Positions 34,000-42,983 of a stretch of DNA of 54,465 nt are shown here, in pieces. The DNA comes from Oscillospiraceae bacterium. GTDB taxonomy: Bacteria; Bacillota; Clostridia; Oscillospirales; CAG-272. The notes below the pieces were generated by a model. That model ran no database searches. It worked only from the letters and a program-made list of their open reading frames with translations, and had not been told where the DNA came from. The position numbers were made by a program, and so were the translations under genes. Position 1 is the stretch's first letter, and each line of letters starts with the position of its first letter. The stretch lies in NCBI GenBank assembly GCA_015064205.1, contig SVSR01000008.1:1-54465 (forward strand), written 5' to 3'.

Positions 34000-34749
34000 A
34001 TGTTTACAAAAAAAAGCTTAAAGAATAATTATGAAGGCGCTATGGAACCGTTTGAAATTATTAAAAACGTGTATTTTGTAGGTACATATCCGGCATCATC
34101 TCACCTGATAGATACCGGTGACGGACTCATACTCATAGATACCGGATACAGTGATACACTGTTTTTGCTTATAAACTCTATTTATAAGCTGGGGTTCAGT
34201 CCATGTGACATCAAATACATTATTCACACTCACTGGCACGGCGATCACACAGCGGCAACTGCCCCTCTGGTACATCTGACAAACGCAAAAACGTTTATTG
34301 GTGAAAAAGATGCGGAGAAAGTAAAGAAATATTTTACCCCTGACGTTCTTCTGAAAGAGGGAGATAGAATAAAGCTTGGCAATATTGAAATTGACGTTGT
34401 AGAAACTCCCGGTCATACAGAGGGTTGTATTTCTCTGTTTTTCGATGTAGAAGACAACGGTGTAAAATATAAAGTGGGAACCTTTGGCGGTGCCGGTGCA
34501 AACACGCTCAAATCAGGTGCTTTTGATTACGAAGATTGCAGGTCCGGTTACAGAAACTCACTGAATAAGCTCAGAAAGAGAAACATTGACGTATTTATCG
34601 GCAATCACGTATGGAACAACGATACAGATGTCAAAGGCGAGATTTTAAGAGCAACCGGTGAAAACAAATTCATTGATAAAAATATCTGGTACGAGTTTTT
34701 AGATTTTTGCGAAAAACGTCTTGATGAAGTTATAAAGTCAGAATTATAA
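34000..34749 (+). CDS. metallo-beta-lactamase-fold hydrolase
   Basis: This 249-residue protein has the zinc motif HTHWHGDH at residues 76-83 (ligands His78, His80, Asp82, His83), a further ligand in TPGHTEG, and a late GNHVWNN histidine. No signal peptide is present, so it acts in the cytosol. The family includes glyoxalase II, lactonases and thioesterases. AAGGAG precedes the ATG and overlaps the end of the LysR gene. The link with LysR and the malate/tartrate enzyme suggests hydrolysis of a related ester, lactone or thioester; this is inferred. Confidence 0.88.
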   Translation: MFTKKSLKNNYEGAMEPFEIIKNVYFVGTYPASSHLIDTGDGLILIDTGYSDTLFLLINSIYKLGFSPCDIKYIIHTHWHGDHTAATAPLVHLTNAKTFIGEKDAEKVKKYFTPDVLLKEGDRIKLGNIEIDVVETPGHTEGCISLFFDVEDNGVKYKVGTFGGAGANTLKSGAFDYEDCRSGYRNSLNKLRKRNIDVFIGNHVWNNDTDVKGEILRATGENKFIDKNIWYEFLDFCEKRLDEVIKSEL

Positions 34750-34756
34750 ACTAATA

Positions 34757-34788
34757 CAAAAGCACGCCTATATAACGGCGTGCTTTTG
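34757..34788. terminator. bidirectional terminator
   Basis: CAAAAGCACGCC / GGCGTGCTTTTG with an 8-nt loop. It ends the LysR-hydrolase unit and lies just beyond the stop of the convergent 25-residue peptide gene. Confidence 0.9.
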
Positions 34789-34791
34789 TAT

Positions 34792-34869
34792 TTATTCTTC
34801 TGAATTGTTTAATACACTTATACCTATACCCACAAGTATCTTCGCAAACAGTTTTGTTAACCCCTTCAT
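34792..34869 (-). CDS. 25-residue amphipathic peptide
   Basis: The gene encodes MKGLTKLFAKILVGIGISVL followed by five polar residues (Asn, Asn, Ser, Glu, Glu). Lysines at 2, 6 and 10 alternate with hydrophobic residues, giving a helix with a cationic N-terminal half and acidic tail; there is no cysteine. GAGAGGAAG lies 7 bp upstream of the ATG, a TATAAT box is at 34912-34917, a perfect palindrome covers the start site, and a terminator follows 3 bp after the stop. It resembles small membrane-active or modulin-like peptides, but no family is recognised. Confidence 0.65.
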   Translation of the reverse strand: MKGLTKLFAKILVGIGISVLNNSEE

Positions 34870-34890
34870 TTTTGCTTCCTCTCATTTTGT

Positions 34891-34917
34891 TTTGTAAAGT
34901 AATTTACAAATATTATA
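34891..34917 (-). promoter_or_regulatory. -10 box and palindromic operator of the 25-residue peptide gene
   Basis: TATAAT (34912-34917, minus strand) is followed within one base by TTTGTAAA-4-TTTACAAA (34891-34910), a perfect 8-bp inverted repeat across the expected transcript start. That position is typical of a repressor operator. The -35 is weak. Confidence 0.65.
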
Positions 34918-34944
34918 TACAAAACAAAACGAGAAAAATCACGA

Positions 34945-34988
34945 AAAAAGCACGGCTCAATTCAAATATTTGATTACCGTGCTTTTTA
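34945..34988 (-). terminator. terminator of the his-yitT operon
   Basis: AAAAAGCACGG pairs with CCGTGCTTTTT across a 21-nt loop and ends in TTTTTT on the minus strand, just after the YitT stop codon at 34993. Confidence 0.85.
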
Positions 34989-34992
34989 TAAA

Positions 34993-35838
34993 TTATCTAT
35001 ATACAAGAAAACCGTTGCCAACTATCTGCTCGGACTCTGAAAATATAATAAAAGCTTCAGGGTCTATTTCGTGAACACGCTTCTGAAAAAGCGGAAGCTC
35101 GCGCTCCTTCAGCGCACACATCAATACTATCTTCTTGTTTCCCGTATATCCGCCAACAGCGTCAACTACCGTAAGTCCTCTCGTGAAATTTTTTATAAGA
35201 TAAGGGGAAAGCTCGCTTCCCTTTTCGGTTATAACAAAGGCAAGCTTTGATACATTAAGCTTTCTTATAAGGAAATTTATAGAATAACTCATGCCAAAGA
35301 GCGATATTATACCGTACATGGCAAGATCAATGTTTTTAAACATTATCAGCGATATAAAAATTATTATAAAATCGCTTATAATCATTGCACTGCCTATCCT
35401 GACACTTGGAAATCTGTATTGTATCAGACGTCCGAGAATATCAGTGCCTCCCGTTGAGCCTCCTGCTATTAGTGTCAGTCCTATTGCAAAACCGTACAGG
35501 ATAGAACCGAACGCCACGTTTAGTATGATATTGTCTGTAAGCACGGGAAGATATGAAAATATTTGAACAAATACAGTTACGATTGACGATCCGATTATTG
35601 TTTTTATAACAAAATCACGACCGAGGTATTTAAATCCTATAAGAAGCAAAACCGCGTTTACAACAAAATAGGTGACTCCCGGCTGTATCCCTGCCGTATG
35701 AAACAGTATAGTTGATATACCGGACACACCGCCGGTTACAATTTTATTTGGAAGGTAAAATACGCTTATCGTAAGCGCCGTGAGAAGTGATCCTAAAACA
35801 AAAAATATATGATTTCTCAGTTTAATTGATATTTTCAT
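34993..35838 (-). CDS. YitT-family membrane protein (DUF161/DUF2179)
   Basis: This 281-residue protein has five to six membrane segments (residues about 10-190) with the glycine-rich family block GLTLIAGGSTGGTDILG. A cytosolic DUF2179 domain (about 205-278) contains GLTVVDAVGGYTGNKKIVLM. Function is unknown; many Firmicutes have several paralogues. The ATG has GGAGAT upstream and lies 12 bp after the hisK stop, with no promoter between, so it appears to be the last gene of the histidine operon. Confidence 0.9.
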   Translation of the reverse strand: MKISIKLRNHIFFVLGSLLTALTISVFYLPNKIVTGGVSGISTILFHTAGIQPGVTYFVVNAVLLLIGFKYLGRDFVIKTIIGSSIVTVFVQIFSYLPVLTDNIILNVAFGSILYGFAIGLTLIAGGSTGGTDILGRLIQYRFPSVRIGSAMIISDFIIIFISLIMFKNIDLAMYGIISLFGMSYSINFLIRKLNVSKLAFVITEKGSELSPYLIKNFTRGLTVVDAVGGYTGNKKIVLMCALKERELPLFQKRVHEIDPEAFIIFSESEQIVGNGFLVYR

Positions 35839-35850
35839 ATCTATCTCCGA

Positions 35851-36633
35851 TCATAATATTTCGTCAATTTCAAGAAATCTGTCAAATCCTGCCGCACGTA
35901 TGTATTCAAGGGCGTCATCATAAGCAAAGTCAAGATTTTGTTTAGTATGGCAATCACTTGAGTATATCACTCTGCCGCCCATGTCCTTAAGCATTTTGAG
36001 AAGAGTAAGCGATGGATACGGACTTGTCTTGTACCCACGCGACATAGCGCCGGTATTTACTTCAAAAGGAATATGCCTGAGCTTTTCCATTGCATCTTTA
36101 GCATACTTTAAATAATCAGAATCTGATTCGTCGAAAATATTGCCCTTTTCATTAAGCTTGGTTATAAGATCAAAGTGCCCTATTATATCAGCCTTTGTGT
36201 ATTCTAAAGTATTTCCAACAAGCTCAAAATAATTCTTGGCAAGCGCTTTATATCCGCCGAAGAATTTTGCCGTATTATCAAGAGATTCTTTATCTAAATC
36301 AACAGGCATATATTTATCATTACACTTTAAATAGTGAACAGATGCAATAACAAAGTCGTATCCATCTGTGGTATCGGGAGTGAAAACATCCTGCTCGATA
36401 CCCGTATATATTTTTATCTTTCGCCTGTACTTTTCCTTTAGCTCACGTATCTTTTGCTTATATATACGTGTGCTCTCAGGCGACATACCTACCTCTCTGT
36501 CAAAAAACATATGAGCATGCCCTGAAAAGCCGAGTGCACTAAACCCTCGGTCTATCGCTTCAATGACAAGCTCCTCGGGCGTATTCTTACCGTCGCAGTA
36601 AATCGTATGTGTATGTAAATTAAACTTGCTCAC
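35851..36633 (-). CDS. hisK: histidinol-phosphatase, PHP family
   Basis: This 260-residue PHP-domain phosphatase converts L-histidinol phosphate to L-histidinol (EC 3.1.3.15). Metal-binding motifs are [10 protein letters not shown] (His7, His9, Asp14), GFSGHAH, GIEQDV, ASVHYLK, IGHFDLI and SSDCHTK. It overlaps hisIE by 4 bp within the his operon. This provides the phosphatase missing from the monofunctional HisB encoded upstream. Confidence 0.93.
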   Translation of the reverse strand: MSKFNLHTHTIYCDGKNTPEELVIEAIDRGFSALGFSGHAHMFFDREVGMSPESTRIYKQKIRELKEKYRRKIKIYTGIEQDVFTPDTTDGYDFVIASVHYLKCNDKYMPVDLDKESLDNTAKFFGGYKALAKNYFELVGNTLEYTKADIIGHFDLITKLNEKGNIFDESDSDYLKYAKDAMEKLRHIPFEVNTGAMSRGYKTSPYPSLTLLKMLKDMGGRVIYSSDCHTKQNLDFAYDDALEYIRAAGFDRFLEIDEIL

Positions 36634-37283
36634 TTGGTCATTTTCTCCTGCTTTACCTTATGGTCAATAACGTGACGGGAGGCAAGCTCACTTCTGACCT
36701 CGTCAAGAGAAATTCCCATTTCAACCATCATAACCATGATATGATAGGTCAGGTCTGCGATCTCATATATAGTTTCCTTTTTATCGTTTGCTTTGCCTGC
36801 GATAATAACTTCCGTTGATTCTTCGCCCACCTTTTTAAGAATCTTATCTATTCCCTTTTCAAAAAGATAGGTTGTATACGAGCCTTCTTTTTTCTCGGTC
36901 TTACGTCCGCAAATGAGCTCCATAAGAGCCTCAAGTGAAAAAGGCGCGTCTGCCTCGTCGTTTTCAAAGATCACGTTATTAAAGCATGAGTCTGCCCCCG
37001 TATGGCATGCTGGTCCATCCTTTTTAACAAGAACTGTAAGAGCATCATTATCGCAGTCTGCAGTAATGCTTATGATATGCTGATAATTTCCGCTTGTTTC
37101 GCCTTTAAGCCAGAGTTTTTGACGTGAACGGCTGAAAAAGCACGTGAGCTTCTTTTCCATAGAGATCTTAAGGCTTTCTCTGTTCATATACGCAAGAGTA
37201 AGCACCTTTTTTGTGTCTGCGTCAACAACTATTGCCGGAATAAGTCCGTCCTTATCAAATTTTAGTGTTTCTATATCTGTCAT
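36630..37283 (-). CDS. hisI: bifunctional phosphoribosyl-AMP cyclohydrolase / phosphoribosyl-ATP pyrophosphatase
   Basis: This 217-residue HisIE fusion catalyses steps 2 and 3 of histidine synthesis. The HisI part (about 1-110) has [17 protein letters not shown] and the zinc-binding CHTGADSCF. The HisE part (about 125-215) has [17 protein letters not shown] and [11 protein letters not shown]. The ATG at 37283 has GGAGGT 5 bp upstream and is preferred to the in-frame start four codons earlier. It lies 11 bp after hisF. Confidence 0.95.
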   Translation of the reverse strand: MTDIETLKFDKDGLIPAIVVDADTKKVLTLAYMNRESLKISMEKKLTCFFSRSRQKLWLKGETSGNYQHIISITADCDNDALTVLVKKDGPACHTGADSCFNNVIFENDEADAPFSLEALMELICGRKTEKKEGSYTTYLFEKGIDKILKKVGEESTEVIIAGKANDKKETIYEIADLTYHIMVMMVEMGISLDEVRSELASRHVIDHKVKQEKMTK

Positions 37284-37294
37284 GGTAACCTCCA

Positions 37295-38053
37295 TTATAA
37301 TCTTACGTTTATACCGTTTTTGTCAAGCTCCCGTTTGAGCTCTTTTATATCAACCTCTCCGAAATGGAAAACAGAAGCCGCAAGGCCTGCATCAACGTCG
37401 GGAACTTTATTGAACAAGCTTATAAAATCGTCTATCGAGCCGGCCCCCCCCGATGCTATGACAGGCACGTTCACAATCTTCGTTACCGCTTCAAGCATTT
37501 CGCAGTCAAATCCGCGCTTAACTCCGTCCGTGTCAATAGAATTGAGCACTATCTCACCGGCGCCTGAGTCAACGCCGCGTTTTATCCATTCAAACGCATC
37601 AAGGCCCGTGTCCTCGCGCCCTCCCTTTGCAAATACACGGTATTTGCCATCTACTCTTTTTGCATCAACAGAAAGCACAACGCACTGATCACCGTATTTT
37701 TTAGCAGCCTCACCTATAAGCGCGGGATTCTTTATTGCTCCCGAGTTTACGCTGACCTTATCTGCTCCGCACGATAACACTCTTTCAAAGTCCGCAACAG
37801 TATTAATGCCGCCGCCAACGGTAAGCGGAATAAAAACTCTCTTTGCCGTTTCGCAGAGTATATCAACAAAGAGCTTACGCCCCTCGCTTGATGCGGTAAT
37901 ATCGTAAAATACAAGCTCGTCTGCACCACAGTCGCTGTAATATGCCGCAAGCTCTATCGGTGAGGAAACGTCTTTTAGTCCCTCAAAATTTACTCCCTTG
38001 ACTACTCTGCCGTCTCTGACGTCAAGACAGGGAATTATTCTTTTAGTTATCAT
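37295..38053 (-). CDS. hisF: imidazole glycerol phosphate synthase, cyclase subunit
   Basis: This 252-residue (beta/alpha)8 protein forms imidazole glycerol phosphate and AICAR, using ammonia from HisH (EC 4.3.2.10). The hallmarks are [18 protein letters not shown] with catalytic Asp11, [11 protein letters not shown], and [15 protein letters not shown] with catalytic Asp130-type residue. It overlaps hisA by 4 bp. Confidence 0.97.
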   Translation of the reverse strand: MITKRIIPCLDVRDGRVVKGVNFEGLKDVSSPIELAAYYSDCGADELVFYDITASSEGRKLFVDILCETAKRVFIPLTVGGGINTVADFERVLSCGADKVSVNSGAIKNPALIGEAAKKYGDQCVVLSVDAKRVDGKYRVFAKGGREDTGLDAFEWIKRGVDSGAGEIVLNSIDTDGVKRGFDCEMLEAVTKIVNVPVIASGGAGSIDDFISLFNKVPDVDAGLAASVFHFGEVDIKELKRELDKNGINVRL

Positions 38054-38769
38054 TGTACGCCTCCTGCGGCTATCGCTTCTCTGAGGTCAATATCACCGGT
38101 GTAATACGCCTTACCTATGATTGCGCCGTATATCTTCATTTTGGCAAGCGCGCTTACGTCAGAGATAGTTGAAACACCGCCCGATGCTATTATGTTCATC
38201 GTATATCTTTGGGCAAGCTCTCTGTATAAATCACGGTTTGTGCCTCTCATAGCTCCGTCGCGCGATATATCCGTGCTTATGAGCGTTTTAACTCCGATCG
38301 ACTCAAGCTTATCGCAAAAATCAAGGGCACCGTACTCTGATTTTTCCGTCCAGCCCTTTATAGCCACCATTCCGTCCTTTATGTCAACGCCAACGGCTAT
38401 AAGAGAACCGAATCTCTTAAGCGCTTCTTCCAAAAATACAGGATTGCTCACCGCCGCCGTTCCGAGAATAACACGTCCTATACCAAGCTTGGCATACTTT
38501 TCTATTGCTTCCATACTGCGGATACCGCCGCCTATTTCACAGAAGGCTTTGGTTTCTTTAACAATGCGCGATACGGTATCAAAATTATCAAGTCCGCCGC
38601 TTTTTGCGCCCTCGAGATCAACGAGATGTATTTCAGATACGCCGCAGTTTACAAAGTCTGCGGCTACAGAAACAGGATCATCAGAATAAACGGTCATCTC
38701 ATTGTAATCGCCCTTGTATAAACGCACCGCCTTTGCGCCATACAAATCTATTGCAGGTAATATTTTCAT
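38050..38769 (-). CDS. hisA: phosphoribosylformimino-AICAR-P isomerase
   Basis: This 239-residue TIM-barrel isomerase catalyses the fourth step (EC 5.3.1.16). It shows ILPAIDLYGAKAVRLYKGDY with catalytic Asp8, CEIGGGIRSMEAI, LISTDISRDGAMRGTN with the second catalytic Asp, and IASGGVSTISDV. It lies 9 bp after hisH. Confidence 0.97.
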   Translation of the reverse strand: MKILPAIDLYGAKAVRLYKGDYNEMTVYSDDPVSVAADFVNCGVSEIHLVDLEGAKSGGLDNFDTVSRIVKETKAFCEIGGGIRSMEAIEKYAKLGIGRVILGTAAVSNPVFLEEALKRFGSLIAVGVDIKDGMVAIKGWTEKSEYGALDFCDKLESIGVKTLISTDISRDGAMRGTNRDLYRELAQRYTMNIIASGGVSTISDVSALAKMKIYGAIIGKAYYTGDIDLREAIAAGGVQ

Positions 38770-38778
38770 TTATTCTCC

Positions 38779-39390
38779 TTAAAGCTCACAAAACGCTTTT
38801 AATATATTAAGACCAACGCTTCCGCTCTTTTCGGGGTGGAACTGACAGCCAAACACGTTATCTTTATGTACTGCCGCAGTTATGTTTGCCCCATATTCCG
38901 TATATGCCGCAACATGCTTTTTATCCGTATCGGCAAAATAGGAATGAACGAAATAAACGTGATCTGAGTCTTTAATATATTTAAAGATACCCGACGGCTT
39001 TCCGTTAAACTTAATCGCATTCCAGCCCATTTGCGGAATCTTATATTTCTCGTCTATACGTCCCCTGAAAGCTACGATATTTCCCGGTATAAGCCCAAGT
39101 CCCTCATGCTCTCCGTACTCATAGCTTTTTTCAAATAAGAGCTGCATACCAAGGCATATGCCCATAAGAGGCTTACCTGATGAGGCATACTCTATCACAA
39201 TCTTGTCAAGTCCCGACTCATGAAGCTTTTTGGCCGCATCGCCAAATGCTCCGACCCCCGGAAGGATAAGGCGTTCTGCCTTTGCTATAATATCCGGATC
39301 TGACGTTACAACAACCTCTTGGCCTATCGCTTCAAAAGAGGATCTCAGCGAAAAGAGATTGCCGACACCGTAATCAACTATACAAACCAT
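38779..39390 (-). CDS. hisH: imidazole glycerol phosphate synthase, glutaminase subunit
   Basis: This 203-residue class I glutamine amidotransferase supplies ammonia to HisF. The nucleophile lies in GICLGMQLLFE (Cys78 or so), and the His-Glu dyad in CQFHPEKSG. The N-terminus VCIVDYGVGNLFSL is typical. The stop/start overlap with hisB is one base. Confidence 0.97.
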   Translation of the reverse strand: MVCIVDYGVGNLFSLRSSFEAIGQEVVVTSDPDIIAKAERLILPGVGAFGDAAKKLHESGLDKIVIEYASSGKPLMGICLGMQLLFEKSYEYGEHEGLGLIPGNIVAFRGRIDEKYKIPQMGWNAIKFNGKPSGIFKYIKDSDHVYFVHSYFADTDKKHVAAYTEYGANITAAVHKDNVFGCQFHPEKSGSVGLNILKAFCEL

Positions 39391-39977
39391 TATAAAACTC
39401 CCTTTGTTGAGGGCACTTCGTCTTTAAAGCGCTCATCAATTCTGACCGCCTCGCCAAGTACTCTTGCAAACGCCTTGAATATGCACTCTGCTATGTGATG
39501 CGAGTTTATTCCGTCAAACTTCTTTATGTGTAAAGTCACTCCTGCCGCACGAACGAACGCCTCAAAAAACTCACGGACAAGCTCTGTATCAAACTCGCCT
39601 ATTTTTTCGGTGGGAAAAGCGCAGTTGAAATGTAAGTGTGCTCTTCCCGAAATATCAACCGCACAAAGCACGAGAGCTTCGTCCATAGGTATTATTTTAT
39701 GCGAGTATCTCTCAATACCTTTCTTGTCACCAAGCGCCTCTGCAAAGGCAGTGCCGAGAACGATTCCTATATCCTCGGTGGTGTGATGCCCGTCAACCTC
39801 AAGATCTCCCTTACAGGAAAGCGCAAGATCAAAGCGTGCATGTCTTGCAAATAGCACGAGCATATGATCAAGAAAGCCTATTCCCGAGTCAATTTCCGCC
39901 TTGCCTGATCCGTCTAGCAAAAGCGATAATTTTATATCTGTTTCATTGGTCTTTCTTTCAATAATACTGTTTCTCAT
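39390..39977 (-). CDS. hisB: imidazoleglycerol-phosphate dehydratase
   Basis: This 195-residue monofunctional dehydratase (EC 4.2.1.19) has metal-binding motifs [23 protein letters not shown] and [11 protein letters not shown]. It lacks the N-terminal phosphatase domain seen in E. coli HisB, consistent with hisK at the end of the operon. It lies 12 bp after hisC. Confidence 0.97.
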   Translation of the reverse strand: MRNSIIERKTNETDIKLSLLLDGSGKAEIDSGIGFLDHMLVLFARHARFDLALSCKGDLEVDGHHTTEDIGIVLGTAFAEALGDKKGIERYSHKIIPMDEALVLCAVDISGRAHLHFNCAFPTEKIGEFDTELVREFFEAFVRAAGVTLHIKKFDGINSHHIAECIFKAFARVLGEAVRIDERFKDEVPSTKGVL

Positions 39978-39989
39978 CCGACTTCCCTC

Positions 39990-41054
39990 TTATTTCTGCT
40001 TACTTAAAATTTCACGTGTCTTTTCTATAAGCACGTCCATCATTTCGTCTGTACCTATCGTAATACGGTTATAATCTGCGATTTTTGACGTATTGAAGTG
40101 GCGAACCAACACTCCTCGACGCTTAAGCTCTTCATAATACTCTTTTCCGCCAAGACTTTTATGCTTTGCGAAAACGAAGTTACACTTTGAATCAAGAACT
40201 TCAAAACCAAGTTCTTTCATCTGCGAAATAAAAGACTTTCTTGTTTCCATTATCTTCTTGCAGTTATCCATATAATAATCATTGTCTGTTACAGTTGCCT
40301 TGGCAAGAGCCAGAGTTGCACTGTTTATATTATACGGATTCGTTGAATATCGCAGGGTGTTCATATCTCTTATAATATCCTTGCATCCACATGCAAAACC
40401 AAGTCTTGCTCCTGCCATTGATCGTGATTTTGAAAATGTCTGAACAACTAAGAGATTATCGTATTTACGTGTAAGCGGCAGAGCACTTTCACCGCCGAAA
40501 TCTATGTACGCTTCATCAATAACCACGAGCCTGTCACAGTTTGATGCTACGATTTTTTCTATTTGCAAAAGTGAAAGTATAAGTCCCGTTGGCGCATTGG
40601 GGTTTGCGATAAACACAGTCTCGTCTGTGCCGATATAGTCATCGGGATCTATTGTAAAGTCATCCTTCAGCGGAATCTGTCTGTATTTAAGTCCGTACAA
40701 CTCGGCAAAGACTTTATAAAATCCATAGCTTATCTCGGGGAAAATAACACCCTTTTCGCAAAACGCCATAAACGCAAAGGAAAGTGCCTCGTCCGAACCG
40801 TTTGTTAGCACTATTTCGTCCCGATCCACCTTCAAAAGTCCTGCAAGAAGCTCTCTTACTTCTAAACACTCAGGGTCGGGATAAAGGCGCATACGTTCAC
40901 ACAGTTCTCTGTCTGCCATAGCCTTTATAACAAGAGGACTCGGCGGATAGGGCGACTCGTTTGTATTAAGCTTTATATACTTCATATCACGGGGTTGTTC
41001 ACCCGGCGTATACGCTTCAAGCTCCAAAAAGCGTTTATCAAAAAAATTACTCAT
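39990..41054 (-). CDS. hisC: histidinol-phosphate aminotransferase
   Basis: This 354-residue PLP-dependent aminotransferase (fold type I; EC 2.6.1.9) has KLNTNESPYPPSP at the N-terminus, TNGSDEALSFAF, NPNAPTG, VIDEAYIDF and the PLP lysine in TFSKSRSMAGARLG. It lies 17 bp after hisD. Confidence 0.95.
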   Translation of the reverse strand: MSNFFDKRFLELEAYTPGEQPRDMKYIKLNTNESPYPPSPLVIKAMADRELCERMRLYPDPECLEVRELLAGLLKVDRDEIVLTNGSDEALSFAFMAFCEKGVIFPEISYGFYKVFAELYGLKYRQIPLKDDFTIDPDDYIGTDETVFIANPNAPTGLILSLLQIEKIVASNCDRLVVIDEAYIDFGGESALPLTRKYDNLLVVQTFSKSRSMAGARLGFACGCKDIIRDMNTLRYSTNPYNINSATLALAKATVTDNDYYMDNCKKIMETRKSFISQMKELGFEVLDSKCNFVFAKHKSLGGKEYYEELKRRGVLVRHFNTSKIADYNRITIGTDEMMDVLIEKTREILSKQK

Positions 41055-41071
41055 ATCTGTTATCCGTATAT

Positions 41072-42343
41072 TTAATCTTCAAATCTCGTCAATGCGCTCT
41101 TAGCGTGAGCCGTAAGCCCCTCTGCTGTTGCAAAGTCGGCAACGTCCTTATACACGTCTTTAAAAGCGTCCTCTGAATAGTACGTATACTGCATCTTCTT
41201 AACAAAATCGTCAACCGAAAGCGGACTTGAAAATCTTGCCGTACCGCTTGTCGGAAGCGTGTGGTTTGCGCCGGAAAAATAGTCTCCGAGAGCCTCAGGA
41301 CAGTATCTTCCCATAAATACAGAGCCTGCGTGCTTTACGCTATCAAGATAATCAAAAGGATTATCTATGCAAAGCTCTAAATGTTCAGGCGCAATCTCGT
41401 TTGATATTTCAATTGCCTTTTCAATAGTCTGGCATATGATGATCTTTCCATTATTGTCTATGGAAGCACGGGCAATATCCGCACGCTCAAGCATGGGTAT
41501 CTGCACTTCAAGTTCCTTTGAAACCGCTTCAGCCAATTCTTTGCTGCTTGTTATAAGCACAGCGCTTGCAAGCTTGTCGTGCTCAGCCTGAGAAAGAAGA
41601 TCCGCCGCAACGTTTTTGGCTGATGCGCCGCCGTCTGCAACTATAAGTATCTCGCTCGGCCCCGCTATCATGTCTATGGCAACCTTGCCGAATACCTGAC
41701 GCTTTGCTTCTGCAACGTATGCGTTACCCGGCCCTACTATCTTGTCAACACACGCAATAGTTTCTGTTCCGTATGCAAGCGCCGCAACTGCCTGAGCTCC
41801 GCCCATCTTATATATTTTATCAGCTCCTGCAACACTTGCCGCTGCAAGTATTACGGGATTTACCCTGCCACCCGTTGCCGGCGTTGCAATAACTATTCTC
41901 TCAACGCCCGCTATTTTTGCAGGTATACAGTTCATAAGCACGCTTGACGGGTACGCCGCCGTACCGCCCGGAACATAAAGTCCAACGCTGTCAAGAGGCA
42001 ATACCTTCTGACCTGTAACAACTCCTTTTTTATCGTTTATTACAAAGCTGTTTCTTACCTGACGGCTATGAAATTTTCTTATATTTTCAGCAGCATTTTC
42101 CATTATCTCTATAAGACGCGGCGAAACAGAGTTCATTGCTTCTTCAATTTCTTCCGCCGTTACCTCAAGGCGCTCAAGCTTTGCACGGTCAAATTTCTCA
42201 GCATATTCGAAAAGCGCCGCATTGCCTCTTTTTCTGACGTCGGCTATTATATCGGTAACGGTTGCAGAAACGTCGCTTACTGCTTCTGTGCGCGCGAAAA
42301 TTTCTTCACTTGATACCTTTTCTATATCTATTATATTTATCAT
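41072..42343 (-). CDS. hisD: histidinol dehydrogenase
   Basis: This 423-residue zinc enzyme catalyses the last two NAD-dependent oxidations to histidine (EC 1.1.1.23). The hallmarks are GLYVPGGTAAYPSSVLMN, GGAQAVAALAYGT, VGPGNAYVAEAKRQVFG, IDMIAGPSEI, SQAEHDK and NHTLPTSG. Catalytic Glu/His occur in EIAPEHLEL. It lies 22 bp after hisG. Confidence 0.97.
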   Translation of the reverse strand: MINIIDIEKVSSEEIFARTEAVSDVSATVTDIIADVRKRGNAALFEYAEKFDRAKLERLEVTAEEIEEAMNSVSPRLIEIMENAAENIRKFHSRQVRNSFVINDKKGVVTGQKVLPLDSVGLYVPGGTAAYPSSVLMNCIPAKIAGVERIVIATPATGGRVNPVILAAASVAGADKIYKMGGAQAVAALAYGTETIACVDKIVGPGNAYVAEAKRQVFGKVAIDMIAGPSEILIVADGGASAKNVAADLLSQAEHDKLASAVLITSSKELAEAVSKELEVQIPMLERADIARASIDNNGKIIICQTIEKAIEISNEIAPEHLELCIDNPFDYLDSVKHAGSVFMGRYCPEALGDYFSGANHTLPTSGTARFSSPLSVDDFVKKMQYTYYSEDAFKDVYKDVADFATAEGLTAHAKSALTRFED

Positions 42344-42365
42344 TTCAAAATCCTTTCAAAGCGCC

Positions 42366-42983
42366 TTATAAAAGCTCTTCGAGTTTTTTTGCAAGGGCAT
42401 TTATTTCATCATTTTTGAATTTAAAGCTTGATTTATTGGCTATAAGCCTCGCGCTTATCTCAACTATCGTTTCAACAGGCTCAAGATTGTTTTCAAGAAG
42501 TGTTGTTCCCGTTTCAACAATATCAACTATTACATCAGAAAGCCCCAGAATTGGCGCAAGCTCTATTGAACCGTTGAGCTTTATTATGTCTATATCAACA
42601 CTTTTAGAGCGGTAATAATCTTTGGCTATGTTAGGAAACTTCGTTGCAACGCGAAGCGTTTGCGAAGCATCAAAGCGCGCTCCCTTTTCTGCGGCTACTG
42701 CCATACGGCATTTGCCAAGCCCAAAATTGAGAAGCTCATACACGTCCGGCGAATATTCCAGTAATATATCCTTGCCTGCAACACCGATATCGGCCGCTCC
42801 CCTTTCAACGTATATCGCTACGTCTGAGGGCTTTACCCAGAAATAACGGATACCGAGCTCTTCGTTTTCAAAAACAAGCTTGCGGTTATTTTCATGTATT
42901 GAAGGACATACATATCCTGCATTTTCAAAAAACTCAAGCACACGGCTTCCGAGTCTTCCCTTTGGTAATGCTATATTTATCAT
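42366..42983 (-). CDS. hisG: ATP phosphoribosyltransferase, short form
   Basis: This 205-residue catalytic subunit of the first step (EC 2.4.2.17) is the short type (about 200 residues) without the ACT regulatory domain, requiring HisZ. Motifs are IALPKGRLGSRVLEF, AADIGVAGKDIL and VDIVETGTTLLENNL (PRPP site). Its start overlaps the hisZ stop by one base. Confidence 0.97.
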   Translation of the reverse strand: MINIALPKGRLGSRVLEFFENAGYVCPSIHENNRKLVFENEELGIRYFWVKPSDVAIYVERGAADIGVAGKDILLEYSPDVYELLNFGLGKCRMAVAAEKGARFDASQTLRVATKFPNIAKDYYRSKSVDIDIIKLNGSIELAPILGLSDVIVDIVETGTTLLENNLEPVETIVEISARLIANKSSFKFKNDEINALAKKLEELL

